A DNA stretch of 15,732 bases from positions 1 to 15,732 of the forward strand of contig NZ_JALAGT010000138.1 in NCBI RefSeq assembly GCF_022712295.1, written 5' to 3'. The DNA comes from Galactobacter sp. GTDB lineage: Bacteria; Actinomycetota; Actinomycetes; Actinomycetales; Micrococcaceae. Within the stretch, counting starts at the first letter, position 1, and each line of letters starts with the position of its first letter. A program made the translations under genes and the position numbers. This document shows, in pieces, positions 7,418 to 14,286 of the stretch. The notes beneath the pieces were generated by a model, which did no database searches, was not told the origin of the DNA, and worked only from the letters and a program-made list of their open reading frames with translations.

Positions 7418-7433
7418 GGGCCGGTCGTGGCCC
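7418..7433. repeat. GGGCC-6-GGCCC inverted repeat between SMR pair and vapBC
   Basis: A perfect 5-bp inverted repeat, GGGCC and GGCCC around GGTCGT, in the divergent region upstream of the SMR pair. On the minus strand, the SMR leader sense, its loop begins ACGA, and a second ACGA lies 12 bases further downstream, in a weaker hairpin (7406-7417). It may be an operator or leader structure; it does not fit the guanidine-II riboswitch consensus because the closing pairs differ. Confidence 0.3.
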
Positions 7434-7464
7434 TGGTGGCAAGCCTATCGGCTCGGACAACGAG

Positions 7465-7483
7465 TGTGTAGCATCTTGTGTAG
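7465..7483 (+). promoter_or_regulatory. Direct repeats TGTGTAG x2, candidate VapB operator
   Basis: TGTGTAG occurs at 7465-7471 and again at 7477-7483, 12 bases apart, directly upstream of and touching the vapB ribosome site. Ribbon-helix-helix antitoxins often bind short repeated half-sites over their own promoter. A TAGCAT sequence within this stretch could serve as a -10 element. The role is inferred from position and spacing. Confidence 0.35.
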
Positions 7484-7492
7484 GAGGTAGTC

Positions 7493-7693
7493 ATGGCCAC
7501 AAATCTCGCATTGGATCCTGACCTGTTGGACCACGCGCTACGGGTCAGCGGACAACCGTCGAAAAAGGCTGCGGTGACGCAAGCTTTGCAAGAATTCATC
7601 GCCCGTCACGAACAGCAGAAGATCCTCGATCTGTTCGGGACACTCGAGTGGGACGAGAACTACGACTACAAGTCGGAACGGACTCGTGGATGA
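7493..7693 (+). CDS. vapB: VapB-type antitoxin (ribbon-helix-helix)
   Basis: A 66-residue protein. The N-terminus MATNLALDPDLLDHALRVSG, then KKAAVTQALQEFIARHEQQK, is the ribbon-helix-helix pattern of VapB antitoxins: a beta strand that binds DNA followed by two helices. The C-terminal LFGTLEWDENYDYKSERTRG is the flexible part that should wrap the toxin's active site. A strong AGGAGG lies five bases before the ATG. The stop overlaps the start of the PIN-domain gene as ATGA, the classical antitoxin-first toxin-antitoxin order. Direct repeats just upstream may be its operator. Confidence 0.9.
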   Translation: MATNLALDPDLLDHALRVSGQPSKKAAVTQALQEFIARHEQQKILDLFGTLEWDENYDYKSERTRG

Positions 7694-8097
7694 CCCTGCT
7701 GGTGGACACGAGCGTCTGGTCGCTGGCCCTGCGTCGTGATCGACAGGAGGAAACTCCCGAGGTCAGGAAACTGCGAACGGCGCTGACACAGGGAGACCTT
7801 GTCGCCAGCCCGGGCGTGGTCCTGCAAGAGTTGTTGCAGGGCTTCGTCCCAGCCAGGGTTCGGGCCACGATCTTGGACCATTTCGCATATATCCCGCTCT
7901 TGCTGGCTGATCGAGATGATCATGTCACGGCGGCACAAATGAGCAATACATGCCGCAGCGTCGGCATACAGCTGCCCACCGTGGATGCCCTCATCGCCAC
8001 ACTGGCCGTACGGCATGGCATGACCCTGCTGACGACGGATCGCGACTTCCACCACGCCGCTCCTCACATCGGTTTGGACGTTTGGACGCAGGCGTGA
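7690..8097 (+). CDS. vapC: VapC-type PIN-domain RNase toxin
   Basis: A 135-residue PIN-domain protein. The four acidic metal ligands expected for the nuclease are visible: Asp6 (LLVDTSVW), Glu47 (LQELLQG), Asp99 (PTVDALIA) and Asp117 (LLTTDRDF). The toxin therefore looks intact. VapC enzymes cut specific tRNAs or rRNA when the antitoxin is degraded; the target here is unknown. The start at 7690 is chosen because it forms an ATGA overlap with vapB and gives the standard MTLLVDTS N-terminus; an upstream ATG at 7648 would add 14 non-family residues. Confidence 0.9.
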   Translation: MTLLVDTSVWSLALRRDRQEETPEVRKLRTALTQGDLVASPGVVLQELLQGFVPARVRATILDHFAYIPLLLADRDDHVTAAQMSNTCRSVGIQLPTVDALIATLAVRHGMTLLTTDRDFHHAAPHIGLDVWTQA

Positions 8098-8135
8098 CCC
8101 GGCCGACATCCACTGCCACCGTCGGTGGTCCGTGT

Positions 8136-8396
8136 GTGACCCTGCGCGAGTTCCGCCGCGATTTAGCCCAACCTGCCTTGTCGACTCCGGCGGACTGGGC
8201 CCAGAACGAGCTGCACGTGCAGCGGCTGGAACTCTATGTGGAACCATGGAACGAGGGGTCCTGGCGCGCAGCAGAGGCTACGGGATTCGCTCGAGAAGGT
8301 CTGATGCGCCAATGGTAAAGCGTTGGGGATCACCGTCGTGACATGTACATGTACCCAAGACTTGCCCCGACCAATGCGAGACAATGGAGGACGTGA
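8136..8396 (+). pseudogene. GNAT acetyltransferase, decayed (nonsense stop and apparent internal deletion)
   Basis: One reading frame from the GTG at 8136 to the TGA at 8394-8396 reads as a damaged GNAT enzyme. The start VTLREFRRD looks like a typical GNAT N-terminus. It runs directly into ADWAQNELHVQRLELYV, EPWNEGSWRAAEATGFAREG and LMRQW, which is the C-terminal part of the fold. A TAA at 8316-8318 then interrupts the frame. After it the same frame continues SVGDHRRDMYMYPRL, exactly what ends a GNAT protein of this type, so the TAA sits where a sense codon (for example CAA or GAA) is expected. The product is only ~86 codons compared with about 170-190 for the family, so about 90 central residues, including most of the acetyl-CoA site, appear missing. 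The last 13 bases overlap the start of the ZapE-like gene. The family match is from pattern recognition. Confidence 0.7.
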
Positions 8397-9385
8397 CTCC
8401 TTCCCTTCCAGCCCCGGCCGCAACCCGTAACCCGTTCGACACCGTCACGGAGGAGGCGTTGTGCGCCGCCGCGGACTCGGCGGGACACACCCTGGATCCC
8501 GAGCAACGCGCAGCCGTGGCCGCGCTGGCCGCGCCGCACTCACGTGGCGCCTACCTCCACGGGGCGGTGGGCCGCGGCAAGTCCTGGCTCGCCGACCAGG
8601 TCCTCAAACTGGTGGCGACACCCAAGAGGCGCCTACACATCCATTCCTTCCTGCGTGAGTTGCAGCGCACCATGTCCACCGAGCGGCTGCCCCTGCCGGA
8701 GGCAGTCACGCACCTGGTGGGCGAGGCCCGCTTCCTGCTCCTGGACGAGTTCCATGTCCACGACATCGCCGACGCCATCATGTTGCGACGCACCCTGGTC
8801 ACCTTGCTGGACTCGGACGTGTCGGTACTCATGACGTCGAACTACCCGCCGACCCGCCTGCTGCCGGATCCGACCTTCCACGAGGCGATCCTGCCCGCGG
8901 TCGAGGCGATTCAGGACCAGCTCGATGTCATCGAGCTGGGTGGCGACCACGACTGGCGCACGTCATCCACCCACAGCGGCGGCTTCGCGTCGGGTAGCTG
9001 GACGCTCATGCCCGACGACGCGTGCCCGGCCTCCACCGTCGACGTCGCCCTGAGCGCCACCCGCGCCCTGCGGGCGCTCGCCATGCAGGATGGCACGCTG
9101 AGCGTCACGTGGGACGAACTCTGCGTGCAACCGCGATCCGTCAACGATTACCTGACCCTGGCCCGGGATTTTTCCGCCATCTCCTTGGTGGGGCTGCCCG
9201 CCCCGGAGGAGATTGAGCCGGAGCCTTTCCAACGACTGGCCTACCTGCTGGACGTCCTGGTGGATGCGGACCTGCCACTGGACGTCACCGCGCAGGTGAG
9301 CCGCGAGGAGCTGGCCAAGGCGAAAAATCTGCCCCGTGACGCGGACCGGATGCTCTCGCGACTGTCCATGCTGCGGCAGGGGTGA
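8384..9385 (+). CDS. zapE: ZapE/AFG1-like P-loop ATPase
   Basis: A 333-residue AAA-type ATPase of the AFG1/ZapE family. The Walker A motif is GAVGRGKS (residues 60-67) and Walker B is FLLLDEFHVHDIADA with Asp121-Glu122, followed by the family's TSNYPPTRLLPDPTF and a D-x-R element. ZapE in proteobacteria is linked to Z-ring constriction and AFG1 to mitochondrial protein quality control; in actinobacteria the role is not established. The ATG at 8384 has only a weak GCGAG upstream and overlaps the remnant GNAT frame; a GTG at 8393 is an alternative start. Length is normal and no motif is missing. Confidence 0.87.
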   Translation: MEDVTPSLPAPAATRNPFDTVTEEALCAAADSAGHTLDPEQRAAVAALAAPHSRGAYLHGAVGRGKSWLADQVLKLVATPKRRLHIHSFLRELQRTMSTERLPLPEAVTHLVGEARFLLLDEFHVHDIADAIMLRRTLVTLLDSDVSVLMTSNYPPTRLLPDPTFHEAILPAVEAIQDQLDVIELGGDHDWRTSSTHSGGFASGSWTLMPDDACPASTVDVALSATRALRALAMQDGTLSVTWDELCVQPRSVNDYLTLARDFSAISLVGLPAPEEIEPEPFQRLAYLLDVLVDADLPLDVTAQVSREELAKAKNLPRDADRMLSRLSMLRQG

Positions 9386-9396
9386 TCTCAACCAAC

Positions 9397-9436
9397 ATGC
9401 TCCGGCCGGTGGGCGATTGCCTCCCCGGTCCGGCAT
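9397..9436 (+). terminator. Imperfect GC-rich hairpin after zapE
   Basis: Starting 11 bases after the zapE stop, ATGC, CGG and CCGG (9397-9409) can pair with CCGG, CCG and GCAT (9425-9436) around a 15-base loop, with a two-base bulge on the left arm and a one-base bulge on the right. There is no T-run after it, so it would be a weak or factor-assisted terminator at best. Confidence 0.25.
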
Positions 9437-9619
9437 GACGCGGTTCCAACGTCGGCTCGATTTCCAACGCAGGCGCAAATGGGCCTTTCCCGCCGACGAT
9501 CGAGATCGCGCCAACGTTGAGGTTGATGAACCCAACGCCGGGGCCCACTCGCGCCCCCACTGGCAGAAACACTGAAAGAGTCGTTTCACACCTGCGTTCA
9601 AAGTGGCAGGATGTGAGTC

Positions 9620-11644
9620 ATGGCACCTCACAGCGATTCCGCGTCGGCCCCGGCCACCGCCCAGACGCCCATCACCGAACTCCTCGACGCCCCCCGCCTC
9701 GCGGGACTGCACTCCACCCCTGACGGACGCGTGGTCCTCGGCGTCTCCCGACCGGATGCCAAGGGCAACGCCTACCGCACCGAACTCGTGGAACTGACCG
9801 ACGGTAGCCTTCTCCCCCTCACCCGCGGCAACGCCTCCGTTGGATCCGTGGCGCTCGCCGAGGACGGCACCACCTACTTCACCGCCAAACGAGTCGGCGA
9901 GGACGGGGAATCCTCCGACGACGCCCAGCTCTGGGCGCTTCCCCCACGTGGCGAGGCCCGCGAACTGGCCTCCCGACCCGGCGGCTTCGGCACCCTGGAA
10001 CTGATCACCGCCGAGGACGGGACCCGGCGCCTGATCGCGGAGCTCGAGGTGCACTCGCAGGCCGCCAACGAGGACGAGCACAAGGATTTGTCCAAGCAGC
10101 GTAAGGACGCCAAGGTCACCGCTGCCCTGCACTCCGAGTTCCCCACGCGCTACTGGAACACGGATCTTGGCCCTTCCCGCACGGTGCTCGCCGTCGCGGA
10201 GCTGAACAACGACGGCGGTCTCGGTGAGTTTGCCTACCTCCCGATGCCGGCTGGCCGACTCAGCGGCTGGTCTGTGGACCGCACCGGTGCCCATGCTCTG
10301 GTCACCATGAATGATTCCCGCGATGACCTGATCGGTTTCCCGTTCCTGTACCTGCTGGACCTCGCGGGCAGCACCGAACCACAGCTCCTCCTCGAAACCA
10401 CGGCGAAGACCGAGTACTGGGGCGGGGACTTCAACCCCGCCGGAACGCACGCGCTGGTGGATCGCTCCAGCGTGTGGACGCAGACCCAATCCCTCGCCTC
10501 ACGGACGCAGGTGCTGAACCTCGCCACAGGTGAGGCCACCGACCTCTGGCCCGAGCACGACTTCTGGATCGACCCCACCTGGCTGGACGACACCACCGTG
10601 GTGGCGACGTCGGACGATCAGGGGCGCGGCTCGGTCTGGATCGGCACCACCACCGACGCCGCACCGCGGCGGCTGGCCGGCGGACCCGGCCAGAACCTGA
10701 CCTTCTCCGGCGCGCAGGTGAGTGGCGGACGGATCGTGGCGACGGCGTCGGGCATTGACGTGGCGCCGCATCCGGTGGCCATCGATCCCACGACGGGACA
10801 GGTCACCGAGCTCCCCAACCCTGCCGCCCAGCCCGAGCAGACCGGCACACTGACCGAGGTCACCGCTACGGCGGAGGACGGCACGGCGCTGCGCGCCTGG
10901 CTGCGGGTGCCAAGCGGCGACGGACCCCACCCGCTCGTGGTGTTCGCCCACGGCGGGCCCTGGGGCTCGTGGAACGCCTGGACCTACCGGTGGAACCCGA
11001 ATCCGTTCGTCGCTGCGGGCTACGCCGTGCTGATGCCCGATCCCGCGATCTCCACCGGCTACGGCCAGCACATGATCGACCGCGGGCAGCATCAACTCGG
11101 CGGAGCCCCGTTCACCGACATCTTGGCGCTCACCGACGCCACGGTCGCCCGCGGCGACATCGATGAAACCCGCACCGCCTTCTCCGGCGGTTCCTATGGC
11201 GGCTACATGTCCAACTGGGTGGCAGGCCACACCGGCGATCGCTTCCGCTGCGTGGTCACCCATGCCTCCCTCTGGGACACCGAATCCATGGGCCACACCA
11301 CGGACAATGCCGGGTGGGAGTCCTCGATGCGCCTCCAGAACGCCACCTACAACCCCAAGGACTCGGTCAAGGACATTGTGGTGCCCATGCTAGTGATCCA
11401 CGGCGACAAGGACTACCGGGTGCCGATCGCCCAGGGGCACGCCCTCTGGTACGACCTCAACACCTTCTCCGCCACGCCGCGCGATGCCGACGGGCGGACG
11501 CGTCACCGCTACCTCTATTTCCCCGACGAGGGCCACTGGATCCTGGGCCGCGGAAACGCTCAGGTCTGGTACGAAACCTTCATCGCCTTCCTGGACCAGC
11601 ACGTGCGCGGCGTCAAAACAGACCGGACCCCGAGGCTGGGTTAG
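9620..11644 (+). CDS. S9-family serine peptidase (acylaminoacyl-/dipeptidyl-peptidase-like)
   Basis: A 674-residue protein with an N-terminal beta-propeller-like region (about 20-400) and a C-terminal alpha/beta-hydrolase domain (about 410-670). The catalytic triad is readable: Ser525 in SGGSYGGYM, Asp598 in IHGDKDYRVP, His639 in PDEGHWI. An oxyanion-region motif, FAHGGPWGSW, precedes it. There is no signal peptide, so it should act in the cytoplasm, trimming oligopeptides or acylated peptides; the exact specificity is not readable. The ATG at 9620 follows a GGATG-like weak ribosome site. Its stop TAG overlaps by four bases the stop of the convergent SRAP gene. Confidence 0.9.
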   Translation: MAPHSDSASAPATAQTPITELLDAPRLAGLHSTPDGRVVLGVSRPDAKGNAYRTELVELTDGSLLPLTRGNASVGSVALAEDGTTYFTAKRVGEDGESSDDAQLWALPPRGEARELASRPGGFGTLELITAEDGTRRLIAELEVHSQAANEDEHKDLSKQRKDAKVTAALHSEFPTRYWNTDLGPSRTVLAVAELNNDGGLGEFAYLPMPAGRLSGWSVDRTGAHALVTMNDSRDDLIGFPFLYLLDLAGSTEPQLLLETTAKTEYWGGDFNPAGTHALVDRSSVWTQTQSLASRTQVLNLATGEATDLWPEHDFWIDPTWLDDTTVVATSDDQGRGSVWIGTTTDAAPRRLAGGPGQNLTFSGAQVSGGRIVATASGIDVAPHPVAIDPTTGQVTELPNPAAQPEQTGTLTEVTATAEDGTALRAWLRVPSGDGPHPLVVFAHGGPWGSWNAWTYRWNPNPFVAAGYAVLMPDPAISTGYGQHMIDRGQHQLGGAPFTDILALTDATVARGDIDETRTAFSGGSYGGYMSNWVAGHTGDRFRCVVTHASLWDTESMGHTTDNAGWESSMRLQNATYNPKDSVKDIVVPMLVIHGDKDYRVPIAQGHALWYDLNTFSATPRDADGRTRHRYLYFPDEGHWILGRGNAQVWYETFIAFLDQHVRGVKTDRTPRLG

Positions 11645-12387
11645 AACAAGCCTGCAACGGGCTCGATCAACTCTGGCCCGTTGTTGCGCACATTCCCCAC
11701 GGCCGCATCCACAGGATGAAGCTCCCAGGCGCTCGCCGCCTCGTACGCACGGGCCCGGACCCCCTCCACCAGGGACTCCGGATCCGTCGCCTTTGGGTCG
11801 AGCCAGGCGGCGATGGCGGCCTCATCCGGCAGTGCCAGCGGGAGGCGATCATGCAGGCGCCCCAGTTCACCGAGAACGCCATCGGCGTCCGGGTCCGGTG
11901 AGGGACCGGTCAGGATGGAACAGGTCAGTACCCACTCCTGGGTCTCCGGGTCCTTCCACCACGAATAGAGGCCGGCGAAGGCGATCGAGGATCCGTCGGT
12001 GGGATGAATGTAGTGCGGGATCTTCTTGCCCCCTTTGGAGGCGGGCGCCAGCCACTCGTAGTAGCCATCCGCCGGGACCACGCAGCGGGTCTTCTTCACG
12101 GCCGTCCGGAAGGTGGGCTTCTCCGCCACCGTCTCCGAGCGGGCATTGAAGGCACGGGAGGAGAACGAGGCGTCTTTGGCCCACCTGGGCAGTAACCCCC
12201 ACCGGGCCACGTGCAGTTCACGATGCGCTGATCCGTCGTCATCGAGACGCTCCAGCACCACCGGCACATCAGTGGTTGGAGCCACGTTGAAGCTGGGCCG
12301 CAGCAGGGTCTCCTCCTGCCCGTCCTCGGCACCGAACTCGTCCATCAGGTCTCCGGCAGCCCTGGCCACCACGTATCGCCCGCACAT
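11641..12387 (-). CDS. SRAP-domain protein (YedK/HMCES family)
   Basis: A 248-residue SOS-response-associated peptidase-family protein. The start is set at the ATG at 12387 because this places the invariant catalytic cysteine at position 2 (MCGRY); a longer frame open to 12507 would bury it. Other family residues are present: Asn34 in FNVAP, Asn81 in FNARSE, Glu111 in DGYYEW and His179 in LHDRLP. These proteins bind abasic sites in single-stranded DNA and form a self-reversible thiazolidine crosslink through Cys2, protecting the lesion. The gene diverges from mscR across 146 bp and converges on the S9 peptidase with a four-base stop overlap. GGAG lies too close to the ATG to be a normal ribosome site, so it may be translated from a leaderless transcript. 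Confidence 0.92.
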   Translation of the reverse strand: MCGRYVVARAAGDLMDEFGAEDGQEETLLRPSFNVAPTTDVPVVLERLDDDGSAHRELHVARWGLLPRWAKDASFSSRAFNARSETVAEKPTFRTAVKKTRCVVPADGYYEWLAPASKGGKKIPHYIHPTDGSSIAFAGLYSWWKDPETQEWVLTCSILTGPSPDPDADGVLGELGRLHDRLPLALPDEAAIAAWLDPKATDPESLVEGVRARAYEAASAWELHPVDAAVGNVRNNGPELIEPVAGLF

Positions 12388-12516
12388 GCTCCAAGCCTGA
12401 CACAGACACGCCGGATCGGACACCGAGAAATCGCCTGCGGTTGTCACTGTCCCGAAACATGGATTCGTGATCGGATAGGACCAGAGACGATTGTGTTCTC
12501 CCACCACTGATCAATG

Positions 12517-12524
12517 CGAAGGAG
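12517..12524 (+). promoter_or_regulatory. Ribosome binding site deciding the GTG start of mscR
   Basis: CGAAGGAG ends nine bases before the GTG at 12534. It fixes that GTG as the start and gives the usual family N-terminus (PQTVKGVIA after the initiator). No ATG start would fit as well. Confidence 0.7.
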
Positions 12525-12533
12525 CAAGCCGAA

Positions 12534-13643
12534 GTGCCTCAGACCGTCAAGGGCGTCATCGCCCCCGCCAAGGACGCACCCGTGGAAGTCGTGGACATCG
12601 TGATCCCCGATCCGGGGCCGGGCGAGGTCGTCGTCGACGTCCTCACCTGCGGCGTCTGCCATACCGACTACCACTACGCCACCGGTGGCATCGGCGACAA
12701 TTTCCCCTACCTTCTTGGACACGAGTCCTCCGCCGTGGTTTCCCAGGTGGGCCCCGGCGTCACGGAGGTCGAGGTTGGCCAACGCGTCATCCTCAACTGG
12801 CGTGCCGTGTGTGGCGAGTGCCGTGCCTGCCGCAAGGGCGAGCCGAAGTACTGCTTCAACACCTTCAACGCCACGCAGAAGATGACGCTGACGGACGGCA
12901 CCGAGTTGGAGGCCGCCCTGGGCATCGGCTCCTTTGCCGAAAAGACCCTCGTGGCCGCCGGCCAGTGCACGCCCGTGGCGGACGACGTGGATCCGGCCGC
13001 CGTCGGCCTGCTCGGTTGCGGCGTGATGGCCGGCATCGGTGCAGCCGTGAACACGGGCGAGGTCAAGCGCGGTGAGTCCGTGGCGGTGATCGGCTGCGGC
13101 GGCGTGGGTGTGGCCGCTATCCAAGGCGCCAAGCTGGCCGGCGCCACCACCATCGTCGCGGTGGACATCGATCAGGCCAAGGTGGACCAGGCCCTCAAAC
13201 TGGGGGCAACGCACGGCGTCAACTCCCGCGAGGTGGATCCGGTCGAGGCCATCCGCGAACTCACCGGCGGGTTCGGTGCCGACGTGGTGATCGAGGCCAT
13301 CGGACGTCCCGAAACCTATGAGCAGGCCTTCTACGCCCGCGACCTGGCCGGCCGCGTGGTGCTGGTGGGTGTCCCCACCCCCGGCATGCGCATCGACTTG
13401 CCCTTGGACGACGTCTTCGGTCGCGGCGGCTCCCTGAAGTCCGCCTGGTACGGCGACTGCCTGCCCAGCCGCGACTTCCCCGAGCTGGTGGACCAGTACA
13501 AGCTGGGTCGCCTGGACCTGGACGCCTTCGTCTCCGAGCGCATCAAGCTGGACGAGATCAACGAGGCCTTCCAGAAGATGAGCCAGGGCAAGGTCCTGCG
13601 GTCCGTCGTGGAGATCCCGCAGGCCGCAGAGGCGTCGGCATGA
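12534..13643 (+). CDS. mscR: S-(hydroxymethyl)mycothiol dehydrogenase
   Basis: A 369-residue zinc-dependent class III-type alcohol dehydrogenase. Catalytic zinc ligands: Cys42 (CGVCHTD), His63-Glu64 (LGHES) and Cys162 (LLGCGV). Structural zinc: Cys93, Cys96, Cys99 and Cys107. The NAD-binding Rossmann motif is VIGCGGVGVAA. The sequence LNWRAVCGECRACRKGEPKYC spans the structural loop, as in mycothiol-dependent formaldehyde dehydrogenases. The enzyme oxidises the adduct of formaldehyde and mycothiol to S-formylmycothiol with NAD+; S-nitrosomycothiol reduction is a known second activity. It is the first gene of a two-gene unit with the MBL-fold hydrolase (ATGA overlap). Family and pathway call are firm; the organism's use of mycothiol follows from it. 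Confidence 0.93.
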   Translation: MPQTVKGVIAPAKDAPVEVVDIVIPDPGPGEVVVDVLTCGVCHTDYHYATGGIGDNFPYLLGHESSAVVSQVGPGVTEVEVGQRVILNWRAVCGECRACRKGEPKYCFNTFNATQKMTLTDGTELEAALGIGSFAEKTLVAAGQCTPVADDVDPAAVGLLGCGVMAGIGAAVNTGEVKRGESVAVIGCGGVGVAAIQGAKLAGATTIVAVDIDQAKVDQALKLGATHGVNSREVDPVEAIRELTGGFGADVVIEAIGRPETYEQAFYARDLAGRVVLVGVPTPGMRIDLPLDDVFGRGGSLKSAWYGDCLPSRDFPELVDQYKLGRLDLDAFVSERIKLDEINEAFQKMSQGKVLRSVVEIPQAAEASA

Positions 13644-14266
13644 GTGCCAACATCGAGAACGTGGTCACCTCGGGCACGTTCAGCCTGGACGGTGGCACCT
13701 GGGAGGTGGACAACAACGTCTGGCTGGTGGGAGACGACGCCCACGTCATCATCATCGACCCGGCGCACGACCTGGAGAAGATCGCCACGGCCGTGGGAGA
13801 CCGCCACGTGCTGGCCGTGCTGCTCACCCACGCCCACGACGATCACTCACGGCAGGCGCTGGACGCCGGAGCCCGCTTCGACGCTCCGGTGTGCCTGAAT
13901 CCCGCTGATCGCGTGCTCTGGGACCAGGTGCACCAGCAGGCGCCGGATGAGGACATCATCGACGGGCAGACGTTCGAGGTCGCTGGTACCACCCTGCAGG
14001 CCATCCACACCCCGGGTCACTCCCCCGGATCCACGTGCTTCTACGCGCCGGACCTGGGCGTGGTGTTCAGCGGCGACACCCTCTTCAACGGTGGTCCGGG
14101 TGCCACCGGGCGCAGCTACTCGGACTTCGACACGATCGTGGACTCCATCCGGGATCACCTGCTGATGTTGCCTCCGGAGACCCGCGTGCTCACCGGACAC
14201 GGTGATGAGACCAGCATCGGTGACGAGGCCCCGCACCTGCAGGAGTGGATCGACCGCGGCCACTGA
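13640..14266 (+). CDS. MBL-fold hydrolase coupled to mscR (glyoxalase II-like)
   Basis: A 208-residue metallo-beta-lactamase-fold protein. The metal-binding motif THAHDDH gives His64, His66, Asp68 and His69; His127 (HTPGHSPGS) and Asp146 (FSGDTLF) complete two sites, and GHGDETSIGDE follows near the C-terminus. The start overlaps the mscR stop as ATGA, so the two proteins are translated together. By analogy with S-formylglutathione hydrolase/glyoxalase II, the likely role is hydrolysis of S-formylmycothiol or a related mycothiol thioester to release formate and mycothiol. The pairing with mscR is common in actinobacteria; the substrate is inferred from that context. Confidence 0.88.
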   Translation: MSANIENVVTSGTFSLDGGTWEVDNNVWLVGDDAHVIIIDPAHDLEKIATAVGDRHVLAVLLTHAHDDHSRQALDAGARFDAPVCLNPADRVLWDQVHQQAPDEDIIDGQTFEVAGTTLQAIHTPGHSPGSTCFYAPDLGVVFSGDTLFNGGPGATGRSYSDFDTIVDSIRDHLLMLPPETRVLTGHGDETSIGDEAPHLQEWIDRGH

Positions 14267-14286
14267 GCCGCACGCACCACACCGGC

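Noticed and set aside
8963..10489. 508-codon minus-strand open frame across zapE and the S9 peptidase
   Set aside because: It runs antisense to two genes with clear catalytic motifs and spans their intergenic gap; composition is typical of a GC-rich shadow frame.
12473..12497. Possible SigR-type promoter before mscR (GGATA, 17 bases, GTT)
   Set aside because: Spacing is one short of the usual 18-19 and the -35 element is imperfect, so it does not stand as a feature without experimental or comparative support.
12388..12507. 40-residue N-terminal extension of the SRAP protein
   Set aside because: The family needs cysteine directly after the initiator methionine, which only the ATG at 12387 provides.
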